DNA of 64,000 bases, from assembly GCF_001625305.1 (NCBI RefSeq), contig NW_017803854.1, positions 3,175,367-3,239,366 on the forward strand, in the 5' to 3' direction. This document shows positions 34,836-48,390 of this stretch, piece by piece. This DNA comes from Branchiostoma belcheri (Eukaryota; Chordata; Leptocardii; Amphioxiformes; Branchiostomatidae). Made by a program: the position numbers and the translations under genes. Each line of letters starts with the position of its first letter. The stretch's first letter is position 1. The notes under the pieces were generated by a model. The model was given only the letters and a program-made list of their open reading frames with translations. It was not told the DNA's origin and made no database searches.

Positions 34836-37306
34836 TGATGATTTCACCAAAGTTTAATCAAGGGCAGTGTCGTAATAACAAATCATGAACTGCTGTAACT
34901 GCTATGCCTGATCGGCATGTAATAATGAAGTAATAGTCATATACAATCTCATTGTAAAATAAGCACATTAATTAGTGTACAAGACAATCATCATAGACTT
35001 TGGGGTAAACAAGTCGTTTATTTACATTAATCAGGCTATGTCAAGAGCAATTGCAGTTTATGGTTCGTGAATAAGAAACAAACTTTTGGTGTGTTTACAG
35101 TTCCTCAATTGTGCGATTTATGTTTTAGTTGGGAAGTCAGAAGTCAGTATGGGAAGTCAGAACAAAGGATTTTCAGGCATCTGTCTTTTTTGGGGTTTCA
35201 TTAGACTAGAAGTGTACAACAAACACCACTAACCATGTAAACCACTCCTCCAGCCATACTGGCACCTGGAGGAAGGTAGCAACACTTTTGTAACTGAATG
35301 GTTAGAAATTGCTTCATCTCAGTTTTAGGAAGACAAATGGATTCCATCTTACCGCAAGTAAGATAGACTGAAAAATCAATATGGATACAAAAGAAGAAGG
35401 AAATACAAGGTAAGATCGGATTCCCAGGGCTTTGTCTAGCTTTATCTGTTCAGTTTATCATAGTAACATTACACATGTAGTCTAATGTAGCTGTAACCAT
35501 GAAAAATGGCAGAGAAAAGAGATTAGAATGGAACTGGGTTTCACCCTTAACCTTCCACATCCTGCCTGGTGCCAAATCAATTCATATTTGCTACCTAAAG
35601 AAAAGGCTTAACCTCAGCAGGGAGATGGTTGCGGACAAGCTAGGAGAGTCACAAAGTATGTCTCCATCATGGAGGATATTTTTTGCGTCAAATCATTAAA
35701 AAATGCTTAATTTTTTCTATGTATTATGCATGGCTGCCGTGGCAGTCATACATTTTGACATGCAATTTTCAATCATAGCTGCCTTAAAGTAACTTTGTAC
35801 TTGGGTTGTGTTGGTAATTTACAATTAATCTATGTGGATTTAATGCCACATTTAGAAATGTCTGGCTTTAGATACAGTTGTAGACAGCAGTCCATCATAT
35901 GATAATTATCTTTCCAGTCTAGCAGAGAAAATAAACCATTTCCGCATCTACCATTTACATAACAACTATAGAGGGACCTCCCACAATCTATAGACAGACT
36001 TGTACAATAACGTTAACTGAATCCAGCCTGAAACCATACAAGCTTCAAAAGCTCCAGATTCACACTAACAAGGGAGGGAAATGACTCTTAATATTTCCTC
36101 ATATTCAAGACAAAATTTAGCTGAGAAAGCCCTTTATATAACCAACCAGATTCTATTCACCTATGAAACTATTGATTTGATGTAACAGAGTTTACAGCAT
36201 ACATGTAGATTACAATAACAAATTAATTATACCCAAACCGAAGTAAATGTCAATCACTGTTTACAATTGATTACTTAATGTTTGTTCCCCTCTCATTGTC
36301 ATGACTTCTATTTGACCCCAATAAAGCCAGGCTTGTCAGGAGAACCCAGGGGAGTCTTTACTCTGCAGGGGAGCTGATGAATGTGCTCCAGTGACCTATC
36401 CATGGATATGGCGGAAAATGCAGTTTGATTACATAAACATTATACTTCCATGTAGTCAAGCCAGCGTCAAGGGGACTTGTCTCATGTTTGACTTCTTATT
36501 GTTCATGTATGATATAAGAGGGTTTTAATATTTATTGTCTGTACATGTAGCTATGTGCCTTGATTTATAGCTATAACCACATTTTGCATGTATGTGGCTA
36601 CGTTACTAGGACCATATAAATGTTATACTAGATGACATACATTGTACCTGTATTGTATTTATAATCATAAACACTGGGTTTTTGATTAAACAAATGTTAA
36701 ATTGATATTTCTCCATACAACAAAAACTATGCAAAAAGATCTGCTAAACTGCTTTTTTTTTTCAATGTTAACAACTTTCATATTTGCCTAAAGCTACCGC
36801 TGCATTGGGATAACAAAAACCCTTCCTCCCCCCTCCCGCTGCCACTGATTACCCATGCATTGTTTAAAGCTACACCTGAGCATCAGTGACTTTCAAATTA
36901 TCACTGCCTGGCTCCAGCAGGGGGAGTAGATCCACCTATCAAGTGTGACAGATAACCCTGGCTACCAACTGGGCCCTGATGAATTCTCCATTTCACACTT
37001 TCCTGCCCCAGTCAGGCAGGGATAACAGGGTAAGGCAGCAGGACAGATGGCCTGATGGGCTGGAGCTGGCTCAGTCCCTGACCTGGCTGATCTCCAAGCA
37101 GATCTTTGGAGGAGGAATCACAACCATTTAAAAATGTGCAACAGTAAAACTGAACTGGAACTTAGTGGAAGGATGTAACGTTAGAGAGACTGGCTGATGA
37201 CCAAACATACTGGGCCGCCCTGATTTATATTGCAGCAATTCCTCATGTGTTGGAAGACATGGGAGCCGTACTAGGTATTACAGTGTAGTAAGTCTGGGGA
37301 TACATG

Positions 37307-37406
37307 TAGCCTGGGTGCTGTCCATTTCATAATGGTGCTCCTTGCACTCACTGACCCAAAAAAGTGAGCAAGGAGCCCGTTATAAAAAGGGATGGCGCCC
37401 AGGCTA
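37307..37406. mobile_element. 100-bp MITE with TAGCCTGGGTGC ends
   Basis: The ends TAGCCTGGGTGC and its near-complement GGCGCCCAGGCTA fold onto each other, and an inner pair GCTCCTTGCACTCAC / GTGAGCAAGGAGC extends the foldback. It is the same family as 27845-27911. Confidence 0.75.
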
Positions 37407-37784
37407 GGGAAAATACAGTGGACAGAAGAAGATTACAATTTCACTCCAAAGATCTGCTTGGAGATTGGATCTAACCATTCCTTCCTTTGTAAAGCTACAG
37501 ACAAACTTGACCATGACCGTGAAATGTTCCCTGCCAGACAAGAGTTGCCAGGTTCTGACACTGCCCAGTCCAGCCCTGCTGAACACGTGACCTTGGTCAT
37601 GACCTTGCCTCGGGTGGCAGTGAGCCTGTCCATGTGCAGTCCTGCTCTGTGTCACCAGGGCGGTGCCTTTGGCAGGGAGACATTGCCATTGGTGTCTGTC
37701 TCCTCACTTCCGACACTGAGCAAAGCTAAAGCTGTTATACTGTACCCTACACTGACAACCACCATGAAATACATGTGATCACCT

Positions 37785-37916
37785 ACTCTCTAAGCAGAGG
37801 TTGGTGGGGAAGATTGTTATCTTTCTGTATATCCCAGTTCTATATAGTAGGTACAAGAAAAACGGGGTATATATAGAAAGGTAACAATCTTCCCCACCAA
37901 CCGCTGCCTGGAGAGT
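37785..37916. mobile_element. 132-bp foldback MITE with ends of about 42 bp
   Basis: ACTCTCTAAGCAGAGG plus TTGGTGGGGAAGATTGTTA on the left is matched in inverse on the right (TAACAATCTTCCCCACCAAC, then GCTGCCTGGAGAGT), with few mismatches, leaving a centre of about 48 bp. High arm identity indicates a young copy. Confidence 0.85.
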
Positions 37917-38599
37917 ACAAATGTAGTGAACACCACAGTACTGGGAGGTAGCCTGTTGGCTGACTTTATTGGGTGATTTCATGGTACAACTTAATACAGG
38001 CATGATCATTTGATTTGATGGAAAGGTTATTGCCATGGCATCCTGCAAAGAGCAACCACTTCTATGTCCATAGCTAAAATCACAAATTAAGCAAACTTTT
38101 AATTACCGGTATATACTGTGGACGACAATTTAGTATATCTTAACACAACTTAACACAACACAATTGTCCTGAACAAGTGGAAAGGTCCTTGTACATAAAA
38201 GAAGTAGTGTTAAGAGCAGACAAGAACCCTCCTGTCTCCCAATGGTGGTCGACTCACCTGAAGTGATCTTGAATCTGACCAGCGGAACACCTCTGTGTGC
38301 AGGCTGCATGGTGGAAGCTAGTTGTAAGCAGTCCTGAGGGTACTGTCGACTTGTGGAGGCCTTAGGGATGTACAGTGTATTCTCTGACTTGTACAAGCTT
38401 GTACAAATCTGAACGTTCAAACAAAGACTTTTCCTTCCAAAGTTCAATGTTGTAGAGCAACCTTTCAGTTTCATAGACGCAAATCAAGTGTTTCTAACAT
38501 ATCTGCAGCCATACACAAATGAGTCCATCAATGGCTCCAACCACAACAACTGATGTTTTACCGGGCTGAATCATCGTAGACAGACTTTTCAATTGACAG

Positions 38600-39060
38600 A
38601 GTAAATATCAGTGGATCAACAAACGGGCCCAACGGTTCGTGGCCAGGTCGTGCTGGTCTCGTCCTGTTGACCCGCCAAGGGCCCTCTCGTGTTTGCACTC
38701 AACAATCGCGATGCTGGGAACGCGCAGGACGTGCCGGGAATGAGTGGAACCCTCGCCGTGATTTGTCAACGCCGCGCTATCTCTCCATCTCTGTAGAGCA
38801 CCACGGAGCATGGCGAATGGCCTTGTCGTTACAAGCGAAAATGGACGTCTCGCCAGGACCGCGGCCACACGTCCCCGGGGTCGCAAACAAACGGCGAACC
38901 TAATTGCGAGTTTCCCCGGTTGGCTCAAGCGTTGGCGTCAAGCACGTTCAGCAAACGTCAACGTTTGCTCTGCCTCTGTTCTGATGACTAACCATAGAAC
39001 ACTGCATGACAAACAGCGCCTGGTCTGTAAACAAGGCTTACCCAGCTGACGTAAGCAGGG
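38600..39060 (-). promoter_or_regulatory. CpG-rich region with minus donor: candidate alternative LZTS promoter
   Basis: CpG density is far above the surrounding intron. CRE-like words occur (TGACGTAA at about 39047-39054, ACGTCA near 38956) with a small palindrome GCAAACG-TCAA-CGTTTGC. The minus strand has a good donor, CAGCTGG|gtaagc, with exon end at 39042. A minus open frame of 106 codons (38608-38928) and plus frames of similar size look like by-products of high GC. A noncoding first exon spliced to 9749 is the simplest reading, unproven. Confidence 0.35.
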
Positions 39061-39849
39061 CTTTCACAGCCAACTTAAACCAGCTACAGAAGGGCACACA
39101 GGCAGAAAGGTTGTGTTGAAGGAGTAAAATGGAAACAACAACAATACCACAGATCCTGAGGATAACATTGAGCTAAGCTTCCTGCTGCGTCCAAACATGT
39201 AGTGATAATTTCACCTAAACTTTGAAAAAGCTTTCACTTAAAATCAACAAGCAGTTAAATAATACAAAATGTCATCATTCTAAAGATAAACCTAAGCCAA
39301 TTCAGGCCATATCTGGGATTTTCTAAGTGATATGTTTGACAAAACTGCTTCAAGACAAATTTAAAAAGCTAAGATTCCAATGCTCTTCTGACAAAAGCTA
39401 GCGTCCATGTATCAAAACGTGTATAATCTTTTACTAATTTGGGTCATGACTTGTCCAGCAAACAGGGTAACTAACGAGTAGTACCGGTGGTTGATCATGC
39501 CAGTTGACTTTTGAACTTGCCAATTTCTGACAATTCTTCTGTAACTATGAGCCAGCTTAGCAACTGAAACACTAAGTGAGGCCTAGGGGACTCAGGTATG
39601 TGATCTACAATGTAAATTTTATCTGCTGACCTCAGGTGTGTACCTTTCTAAATGTCAACACCCTTACCTAGCGACAAGGACATTTCATTACCCACTACTA
39701 CTAATAGTACTATATGTACAATACAGAACATTGTACAGTGAAAATTATGTCATTATGTTGACAGTTACCAGTAATCTAATAATGTATGTGCTTGCCTTGC
39801 TTCCAAAAAGTGGTAAAAAAAATGGTTGGTATAAAAATGTTAGCATGGT

Positions 39850-39970
39850 AGTACATGACTATTGAGTACATGTGAGCTCGCGATTCTGCACCTTACCTGA
39901 GGGCCTGGGTTCGAATCCACCAGGAATCCAGGGTTCAAAACCCCAACATGTACCTTGATGGTTCGAACCG
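39850..39970 (+). repeat. tRNA-like B-box fragment
   Basis: GGGTTCGAATCC (about 39906-39917) is a perfect B-box, and a weaker GGGTTCAAAACCCC follows some 25 bp later. An A-box-like TAGCATGGTAGTAC lies upstream near 39841. No tRNA fold is possible. It is probably a decayed SINE piece. Confidence 0.35.
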
Positions 39971-42239
39971 TAAATGGAAGAGAGGGTTGGTGACTGATTC
40001 CAGACCTGTACAGTGAGGAGGTGTGAGTGTGACAAAGCAGGACAGCCCTGTCTGTCACCCAGCCATGTCTACACCAGACACAACACTCCTGCCCCGCTGA
40101 CATGTCTTGAGATCTGGCATGACTTGTAGCAGTTCAAGTCTCACTTCAAACTCCCAGACCCCATGGCTTGTCTCACTGAGTCTGACACAAATGGCCAAAA
40201 CAATAGAGATACCGGGTTTGCATCTACTGGTAGATGCTTTTATTCCATGTTTTCCCCTTGCCCTAGTGTCCAAGTACAGTATTATACATGTACTTGAATG
40301 TGCAATAACAAAATACAAGTACCATGGCCTTCCAGTGACAATTACAAAGACAATACCCAGTCTAGTATCCAGAAAGGTGTGCAGAAAAAACTTCTGATGA
40401 CTTTCAATAGCCACTAACTTACAATGTAGGTCACTGTTGAAACTGTCCAAAACATTTCTTCGTAACTCAGAAGTAATGACAATGGAAAGGGCATTTGCTT
40501 GGAGTTGGAAACAAACTAACCAAAATTGAGTTATTGCCAGAATCATAAGAAGCATGAAGCTGACTTGTTACTGCCTAAACCACTTAGCGTACCCCACCCT
40601 GCTGCCTTCCAGCCCTGCTCACAGCACCATGCAGGGCAGCTTTGAAGTCTTACATCAAAGAAGGAAACAACTCATGGCCACAGGACAGCTCAATAGGGAA
40701 ACAACATTCCCTCCATACTGTAGCTTTTATCTTGTGGACCTTCAAAACACAGTAAAACTTCCGACCTTCTGATGTTAAATATATACTCCTAATCTAGTTA
40801 AGCATGTTATGTCGAGAATGCCCTTCTCTCTAGGTCTGTGTTAATTGAATGTTACGATTATCAAAAGTAGTAACACATGAAAGGAGAGAGCTGACAACTA
40901 AAAAAGACTGACATTGATGACTGTCACCCTAAGGTAACCAGTTAACCTTGAGGAAAACCTGTGTTTATAATCAGACTTTGACCTTGGTAAAGTTCCGAAT
41001 AAATGGATATTCCAAACGAAAAGGGGCATGTTGAAATAGACACCTCTAATCGTAGGTTGGACACTGAGCAGGACCTCCTTGGACTGAGAAACAATGATTT
41101 ACATGTATGCAACATAGATGCTAAGCTCTAAGTTAGTTTCTTATTTTGTCAACATTGTTACGTTTATATCTTGCATTGTACATTCCTTGTGAGTTACGTA
41201 CATTGCTGATGTTCTTGACACAACAGACATAACTCACACGTGTCACACGAGTTTGAACATTCCTAACATACAAACATTGCTGTAAGCCTACTTCTATGCT
41301 CAGTGTTTGTAAGACACTGCATATCAAAACATGGCAGACTAAAGATGACAGCAAGATTCTGTTTTTTTTTTCTTCATCCCGTGTCATATTTCCTTCCAAG
41401 AACCTGTCACACTGATAAAAGAACTTGCGAGTAAATCCCAGCACACAAATCACAGGTAACAGCACACAAATCTCACAGGTAACGGCCATAACTTACATAC
41501 AGGAAAGACTTCAAGTTCAGCAAATAGTTTAAGGTCTACTAAAGGAGTATGGAGCAATATGTGTATCTTAGAATGTTAATGTTAAGTATACTGAGTTAAG
41601 TTAAGTCTACTGATTCAAAATTACTGGCAAAATAAATACATATGAACATTGTGTGTGCAGGTTGACTGCATACATTGTACATCCAAGAACATTGTGTGTG
41701 TGAGATGACAAAGAATGTATGAATGTACTGATTCAAAGAATTTCAAAAGGACTTTTCAAAAATGATGCTGACAAGAGTGACCTGGAACATGTTACCTCAG
41801 CATGCAGTTGCTTGGTCCTTTTTCTGTGCACGTGTAGATGTACATGTACATACTATAGCTTACGGTCTAACTATATACAAGCTGAAATGGCAACTCACCA
41901 CTGGCAGCAAGTATGTCAATACTGGCTAAGCTGCTGGTTTCCTTCTGGGATATGCTGTACAAATGATCTGTATTCAGGTAAACTGGTGATGTCATACAGG
42001 GATATAGTCATGTGGTATACAGAAGAAAGAAATGGGCCTGACCTAAACCATTCGTGTGCAGGTCATGGCAGGCTTTTGTACTGTACGTTGCATTTACAAA
42101 AGGTACAGTGTAAAATAATGGAAACATGTGCAAAAAGACATTTGAATGGGAGGTACAAAAAATAACTGTGGCATGAAGCTGTATGCTGGAATTTGTTCCA
42201 GGAAAGACAGCAATCTACTCTTGGTGAGAGCAGCTGTTG

Positions 42240-42680
42240 GCTACAGGTGAATGCAGGTGTCTGTGCCACATGTAATAAGGTATTTGTTCTAAGTGAGTAC
42301 AGGTATTTGATCCAGTTGAATGCAGGTGTTTGTTCCAGTTGAATGCAGGTGTTTGTTCCAGGTGAATGCAGGTGGCTGTTCCAGGTTAGTACAGGTGCTT
42401 TTGAGAGGAGTGCAGGTGTTTTTCCAGGTGAATACAGGTGTTTATACAGGTGTTTTTGTCAGTATTAGTTCCACGTGATATGCAGGCATTTGTACCAGGT
42501 GAATGTAGGTGCATGTACCAGAGGAGTACAGGTGTTTATACTACATCACCAGGTAAGGACATGTGTCTATTCGAGGAAAGAGCATGTTTTCTATCTAAGA
42601 GTGGACAGGTATTCCCAGGTGTTCCAGGCTTGCTAGGAGTGGACAGGTGTCTGCACCAGGCACAAGTCTGCATTAGTTCC
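42240..42680 (+). repeat. Minisatellite dense in CAGGTG E-boxes
   Basis: A unit of about 23 bp of the form GTTCCAGGTGAATGCAGGTG recurs in degenerate form. I count about 15 CAGGTG words in 440 bp. CAGGTG is the E-box preferred by SNAIL/ZEB and some myogenic/proneural bHLH factors, so the repeat is also a site array, perhaps only by accident of its unit. Confidence 0.75.
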
Positions 42681-45600
42681 AGGTTGTTGTGAGTCAGGAC
42701 AGCATGGCGTCCCACTTACCTGTCCGCCCCTCCCTGCCATGAGAACCAGGCTGATGAGTCTTTCCTGTTGTCTCTGCTAATGCATGTCTACTACCTACCC
42801 AGCACCACAACACGGAGTAGTGTCTAAACATCCGTCAACTCAACCTCTTCACGCTCTCATCACCGACTCATCACAGACAAACAGTGTACACTCATCACAG
42901 ACAAAGTGTATACTAGTACTTCACAAATAGCAAGGGTCCTTCTATCTACATATGACCTTTTCTGTAAGTCTGCTAAGCTTTAAGACATGACATCATATAA
43001 TGATCTAATACTAGTAGTCATTGACATTTTGTGGTGAACTGTGCAATTTTCCAGTCAATCTGCACAAGGCTGGATAAAGCCAACTATTGGTACTACAACT
43101 TTATAAAATATCTTCCTATTCACAACAGTTACATAAATAGCACCACAAACCTTACTGGTGAGACACTTGGTCTAGCTGGGTGCTTCCTGTGGAGTCATAC
43201 AGGTTAAGACCGTGGGACAACATCCTCGTGAGCTAAACTGTTAACAAGGCCACTTTTGTTGTTACGGAATGTCGGCACAGGTATTAGTCCTTCCTGCTTA
43301 ACTAACCGTGAGACAAAACAGAACAAAAACCCTACAACATCAGGTACACTGATAATTGGTCTTTAGCTATAGAAAAACATGGAGGAGCTATAGTATACTG
43401 TAGAAAGTGATGTTTTACTGTTGCAACTTGCAAGGGATTGTCTTTTAGAGCTACTGCAGAACATATTGTCCGGTACCTGTTTTAGCATTGAAAAAGATTG
43501 CTTGACTGGAGAACAAGATGTTAAAGTGTTAGTACAATAAATTGTGTCCAAGATGAGCTACAGCAAAATGTAAAAGTGCAATATTTTAATGTTATGATAA
43601 ATTGTCTGTAGGAGGCAATACACTAGGATAGATGATATCCAACTATTTATTCTCAGAAAAGAGATATGGTAAGACATTTTAAATCCACACTTTCCCAGGG
43701 AAACAAATTGACTTGTCCTTGAGACAGCGTGGCTGGTATTCAGGAAGACTTGGCAGACCAGTGGAGCCATAAAGGTGAGGACAGGCCACATCCTTCCTTA
43801 CCTGGTCATACCCACACAGGTAAACACTCCTGATGATACCTGTCACCATGCATGGCCAGAGGTGCAAGTCCCTACTGGGCAGGTGCAGGCTGGAGGGAGT
43901 TAGTGATAAGCAGCACTCAGTACAGACTGTGGTTAGCAGGAATTTCCATTGTGCTACCCAGCAGCACAAGGAACCTTTTTGTTTCACAGGCTCAGTAAAC
44001 GGTCGGTCTTTCATCTGTAAAATTTTATCATTCACTCACACTCACTTACCATCCGGTTTATTGTTTGCTGATTAAAGAGTGAACATTGGAGACAGTAAGT
44101 TGCATTGAATATGAAGTCTTTCTGAATTTCAGATTCTGAAAAGAGAAACAGAAAACTTCACATTCCTGACTGGAGAAGTTAGATATCAATCTTTATACCT
44201 GACTGATCTAACCGTCCTAAAGCCTGTACTGTTATCTCTACAGATACAGGTATGAACCTACACCATTGTTAGCACTTGATTGACAAAGATTTCAAAAATA
44301 AAAGAACAATTTTAACATAAATCAGATGCATGAACAGGCCAGATGCGGTTGATCACATATCAAAATTACATATGAGCATCTTTTCTTGCCACTTTTCCTC
44401 ATAATAGTCATATCTTCTATTCTTCATGACATCTCAGCCTAGATACCAGTCGTTTTGGCTTTATGCCTTCAATTCAAAGTTGCTTCCCTGCCGAAAACGT
44501 GAACTATGCAACTGACAGTGTACTAAAGCTAAAAATCCTGCCAGGGCCAAAAATCTTATGCACAGCCGCAGTATTGTTGTGGCGACCCACATGACACAGG
44601 TGGGCAGGAATCCAGGTGATCTCAACCTGCAGATTAGGGACAGGTATGCAGCAACAACCTGTTTCCTGATGGTTCTACAACATCCTGACTACGGGGAAAC
44701 ATGGGCCCTCAGGCAGCGGTAAATAATAACGGGGTCGGACAACTAGTTTTTCCCCCAAGTCATCCTGATAGTGCATTCAAGTACAGTTCTGCAAAATGGG
44801 TCCATTGTGTTGACTTTGTACAGACATATTTCTGAATGTGCATCACGCATTTTATAGGTTGCCATAGCAGAGCAACTGTGGGTACAATAGGACATCAGGA
44901 CATTCCACAATGATGACTTTATATCTACATGATGATCGACACTTCAGCACAATCCACATTGTCCCCGAGGAGTTTTTATCCTCTAAAGGAGAAACCAATA
45001 GAACATAATCATACAGTACTTAACATAGAGTACTGAGGAGATGCAGTTGTGAATATGACATTCCTACTATAGAAAATAAGCCAGACAGTGTAAGGTTTCA
45101 GCTTAGCAGTTTGGTTTATGTGTCTTGAGCTAAAATGGAATTCCCCAGGTAATAACACACCTGCACAAAGGTAAGGACAGTTCTGCAGCCAGATAATGAC
45201 ACACCTGGTGGTTTACCTGTCCACTTGCCTTGATAGCAACAATTGCTAGACAACAATTAAACCTTTGTTGACGAAAACCAAGATAGAAGTGGCTGGTCAC
45301 TTTCTCCACTAGTCATACATACACGATATGAAATGATATGTACAGTGTAGCATAGTCAGATCCAAATTTATCTCTCAATGTGTATGTGACATGCATAATA
45401 TATCCTTGAGCTTACAGTATACATGAAGATGTTCTCGTAACATGTAAGAGTGAGACTATGAAAACTTAAGGTAGAGTTGACAGATCTTACCTGAACTGCT
45501 TGTCATGGTGATTCTGTAAATGTTAGTCCAACCACACTGTCCTGATGTCTGCCAGGATTCAACAGTTCTACCAGGCTTCCTGCCTAGTGTTCCTTATCCA

Positions 45601-47968
45601 GAGTTTCTATAATGTAATGCCACAAACTCTTTCCTGTCACAGTGTCCACCTGTCTTCCATACAGAGGTGGCAGGCCCCAGGCTTCTCAGTTCTCACCAGT
45701 GCTTTCCAAGCCTTCTCCTATCTGCACTGGAGTGCCTCACCAGAACACTTCACCCACAGGTGTCACTTGGGCTCTCACCAGTGCAACACCCACGCCCACA
45801 GCACAGGTGCCTATCCTGGGCCCTTCTGTGGATAACCCCGTGTGTTTACAGTACCCAGTAGACCATGGGTGGGCGACACGCCAGATAGGCAACCTGTTGC
45901 TCTAGGTCATCTCCGCTCGCGCTCTCCCCTGACAATTATAATACAATTTTCCCCTCTCATTAACTCACCACGAGTACTAATTACATTCTATTAACCAGTT
46001 AGACGTCACCGTAACTCTTTTCACTCGTGTGGAAAAGTTTGATGCCTTGCGAAGCGAGCCTCTTGTCTTTAGGTCCCGCCTGGGAAAGGAATGAATTCTC
46101 CTGTCCTGAGATTTGAACTGATAAGTAAAAATGTTGCCTTTCTGGCTGCAGGACGGTATTTCACAAGTAATTACCTCCTGACCGACAACAAACAGAGGAG
46201 TGGTACTTTTAGGCTGTTGTTGTTAGATGTGTGCCTAGGGGAGCAGGGTGAGTGACAAAGAATAAGAGTTGGGAAGAGATGATGGCACCACAGGAGTTAC
46301 TTCTTTTCTTTCTTCAGTCAAACTTGATTGTAATGTTTCGTCAATAGCTGGTAGTACAATAGAGCTTTCCAATTTCCTATAGCTAGTTTTTATATATAAA
46401 TTATAACCAGGTACACTGACCTAATCTATTCAATAAATGTATTCCACTAGTCTATACCTATCAAGAAGTTCCATTCCCAACTGCAATTTGAACCCATACC
46501 CCTTTCCCTCACAAACATTTACCATTTAAATATACATTTTATCCCATCCTCCTATTAGTATTACCAGTAGTAACTCTCCAGTAGTTGCAAGTTTACCTAC
46601 TACCATAATCCATGTCATAAAACACCCTCATGTAAACAATAGTCCACAGGTAAAGAACAACAATCCACCTGTCCCACTTCTGATCATTGTTATCACAATA
46701 CACAATAAACGTTGGTATTTCCTGCAAAGAGTCTACTCAGTACGACTTAAGAGTTAATTATGTTTACAGATCGTCGTCAAAAAGGGCTGAAAAAACAGGC
46801 CTACAAAATCCCTTGCTCATTATTTATACTATAGTCTAGACATTATTTAATGAATATCTGTCCTCATTTCTGCATCACTGAGACCATGGAGGCCATGCTG
46901 AGACATTAAGAGGGTCTCAGCTGGAGTTGGAACACAAGAAAATCTCATTTCCTTGTTACGGAAATCGTTAGTCTTCCCTTCTAATTGATTGGTTTATCTT
47001 CAGACAGTGTCGAGACAATCATTTACCACAGCAGCAAGCTGAGCTAATCAAGTTCCTACATCCTGTTTTATGGTTGGATGAAGTAAGAGAGAAACAGGAG
47101 TTAAACTGTAGCTAATTCGTTACAAATGTGACCCAACTTCTCCAAGACAGGTTCTTGTAGGTTACACCTGAGCGGATCCTGAGGAATCCCACCTGTCTAC
47201 CTGTTGTACAGACTTCCTGTTGATTTATATAATACAATACAGCTGACTCACACCACCATCCTGACCCTTGTGTCTTCTTTAATCTCAAAAGTCAACACTG
47301 TGACAGGACAATCAATATACTCCTGACCCCTTCTACCATAGAGGACTAATATCACATCTGTATGATATGTCATGTCATAACAGTCAAACTTTAACCCAGG
47401 GTATGATTGGCAAACATGATTAAAACCATGTGATAAGTACAAATGTGATACAACTTTATAAATGTACGGTATACCCTTTTGATAACTGATACTACTGATA
47501 AGGTAGATATGACAAAGTATCCAAAATGACAGCAGGTGATAGCTTGTAATAACAAATGTACTAAAAGGACCCACGCATGTGATAAAGGGTAATGCACATA
47601 ACAGATCACTGATAAGCGATAGTTCCTTTTGATCCATTCAACCCTTTATCCGATGTTCATGAATTATCAACTGGTATATCCACATACAAACAGGCATCAG
47701 GAAGTGCTTACAAGTCCATGTATTATTCAAAGACATGACTCAAGTCTTTATGAAAGTTTATCCAGTACTACATCAGTTCCATGAGGTAAGTGATAATGTT
47801 GATAGTCCAGTGTGATAACTGATACAGCTGATCTGTCTTTATCTGTCTTTATCAGCTTTCCTCCCCACAAGTCCTAACTTACTGTTAATTTCACAACCAG
47901 CTCCAAAACATTCAAGCTAAAATTACAACACTAACATCACCTTTCCAAACAAACATCACCTAACTACC

Positions 47969-48390
47969 TTGATGTAGGGACTTTAAATGAAAAACACTTC
48001 CCGAAACGGAAGAGACAAATTGGCCCACAGAAAGGGAAAAATACAGGAGCAGAAATTCAATCTGGGAGGTGGGAATGATCCAATAAACCATCTCTTCACT
48101 CCGTTCCGAACCCAAAACATCATCTACTATTTCAGGACCTCTGACCGACCAATCCCGCGAAAGCCTGACGGATTGTTCTGTAAACCAACCCGGGCCACGA
48201 GAAAGGTCAATCCCTGCGAACACTTCGCTCTGTCGGCACGGAGGCATTATGATCCCACCATTTATCCCACCATGCCGGTACACACCCTGAGAAATGTACA
48301 GTGCCCGTTTGAGGTCCCTCACAAACAAACTGATCCTTCCCCAACTATAAAGGGTACAAAGTTTCCAGTCAATATTTAGAAACACTTCTC
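47969..48390 (-). other. Candidate minus-strand exon, unknown
   Basis: A minus frame of 141 codons covers 47960-48385 and reaches a donor-like CATCAAG|gtagtt at 47968-47967. An overlapping plus frame of 130 codons covers 47987-48379. Neither resembles a family I know. The stretch is richer in CpG than its neighbours. It could be a noncoding or alternative 5' exon of the LZTS-like gene, or chance. Confidence 0.2.

Noticed and set aside
38608-38928. Minus-strand frame of 106 codons in the CpG patch
   Set aside because: High-GC stretches lack stops in several frames here at once, and the peptide has no family resemblance. The patch is better explained as regulatory.
40055-40555. Minus-strand frame of 166 codons with a hydrophobic start
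   Set aside because: The longest unassigned frame, but no family resemblance, no splice or promoter context, ordinary intron composition, and it overlaps a tRNA-like repeat piece. Length is within chance for 64 kb in six frames.
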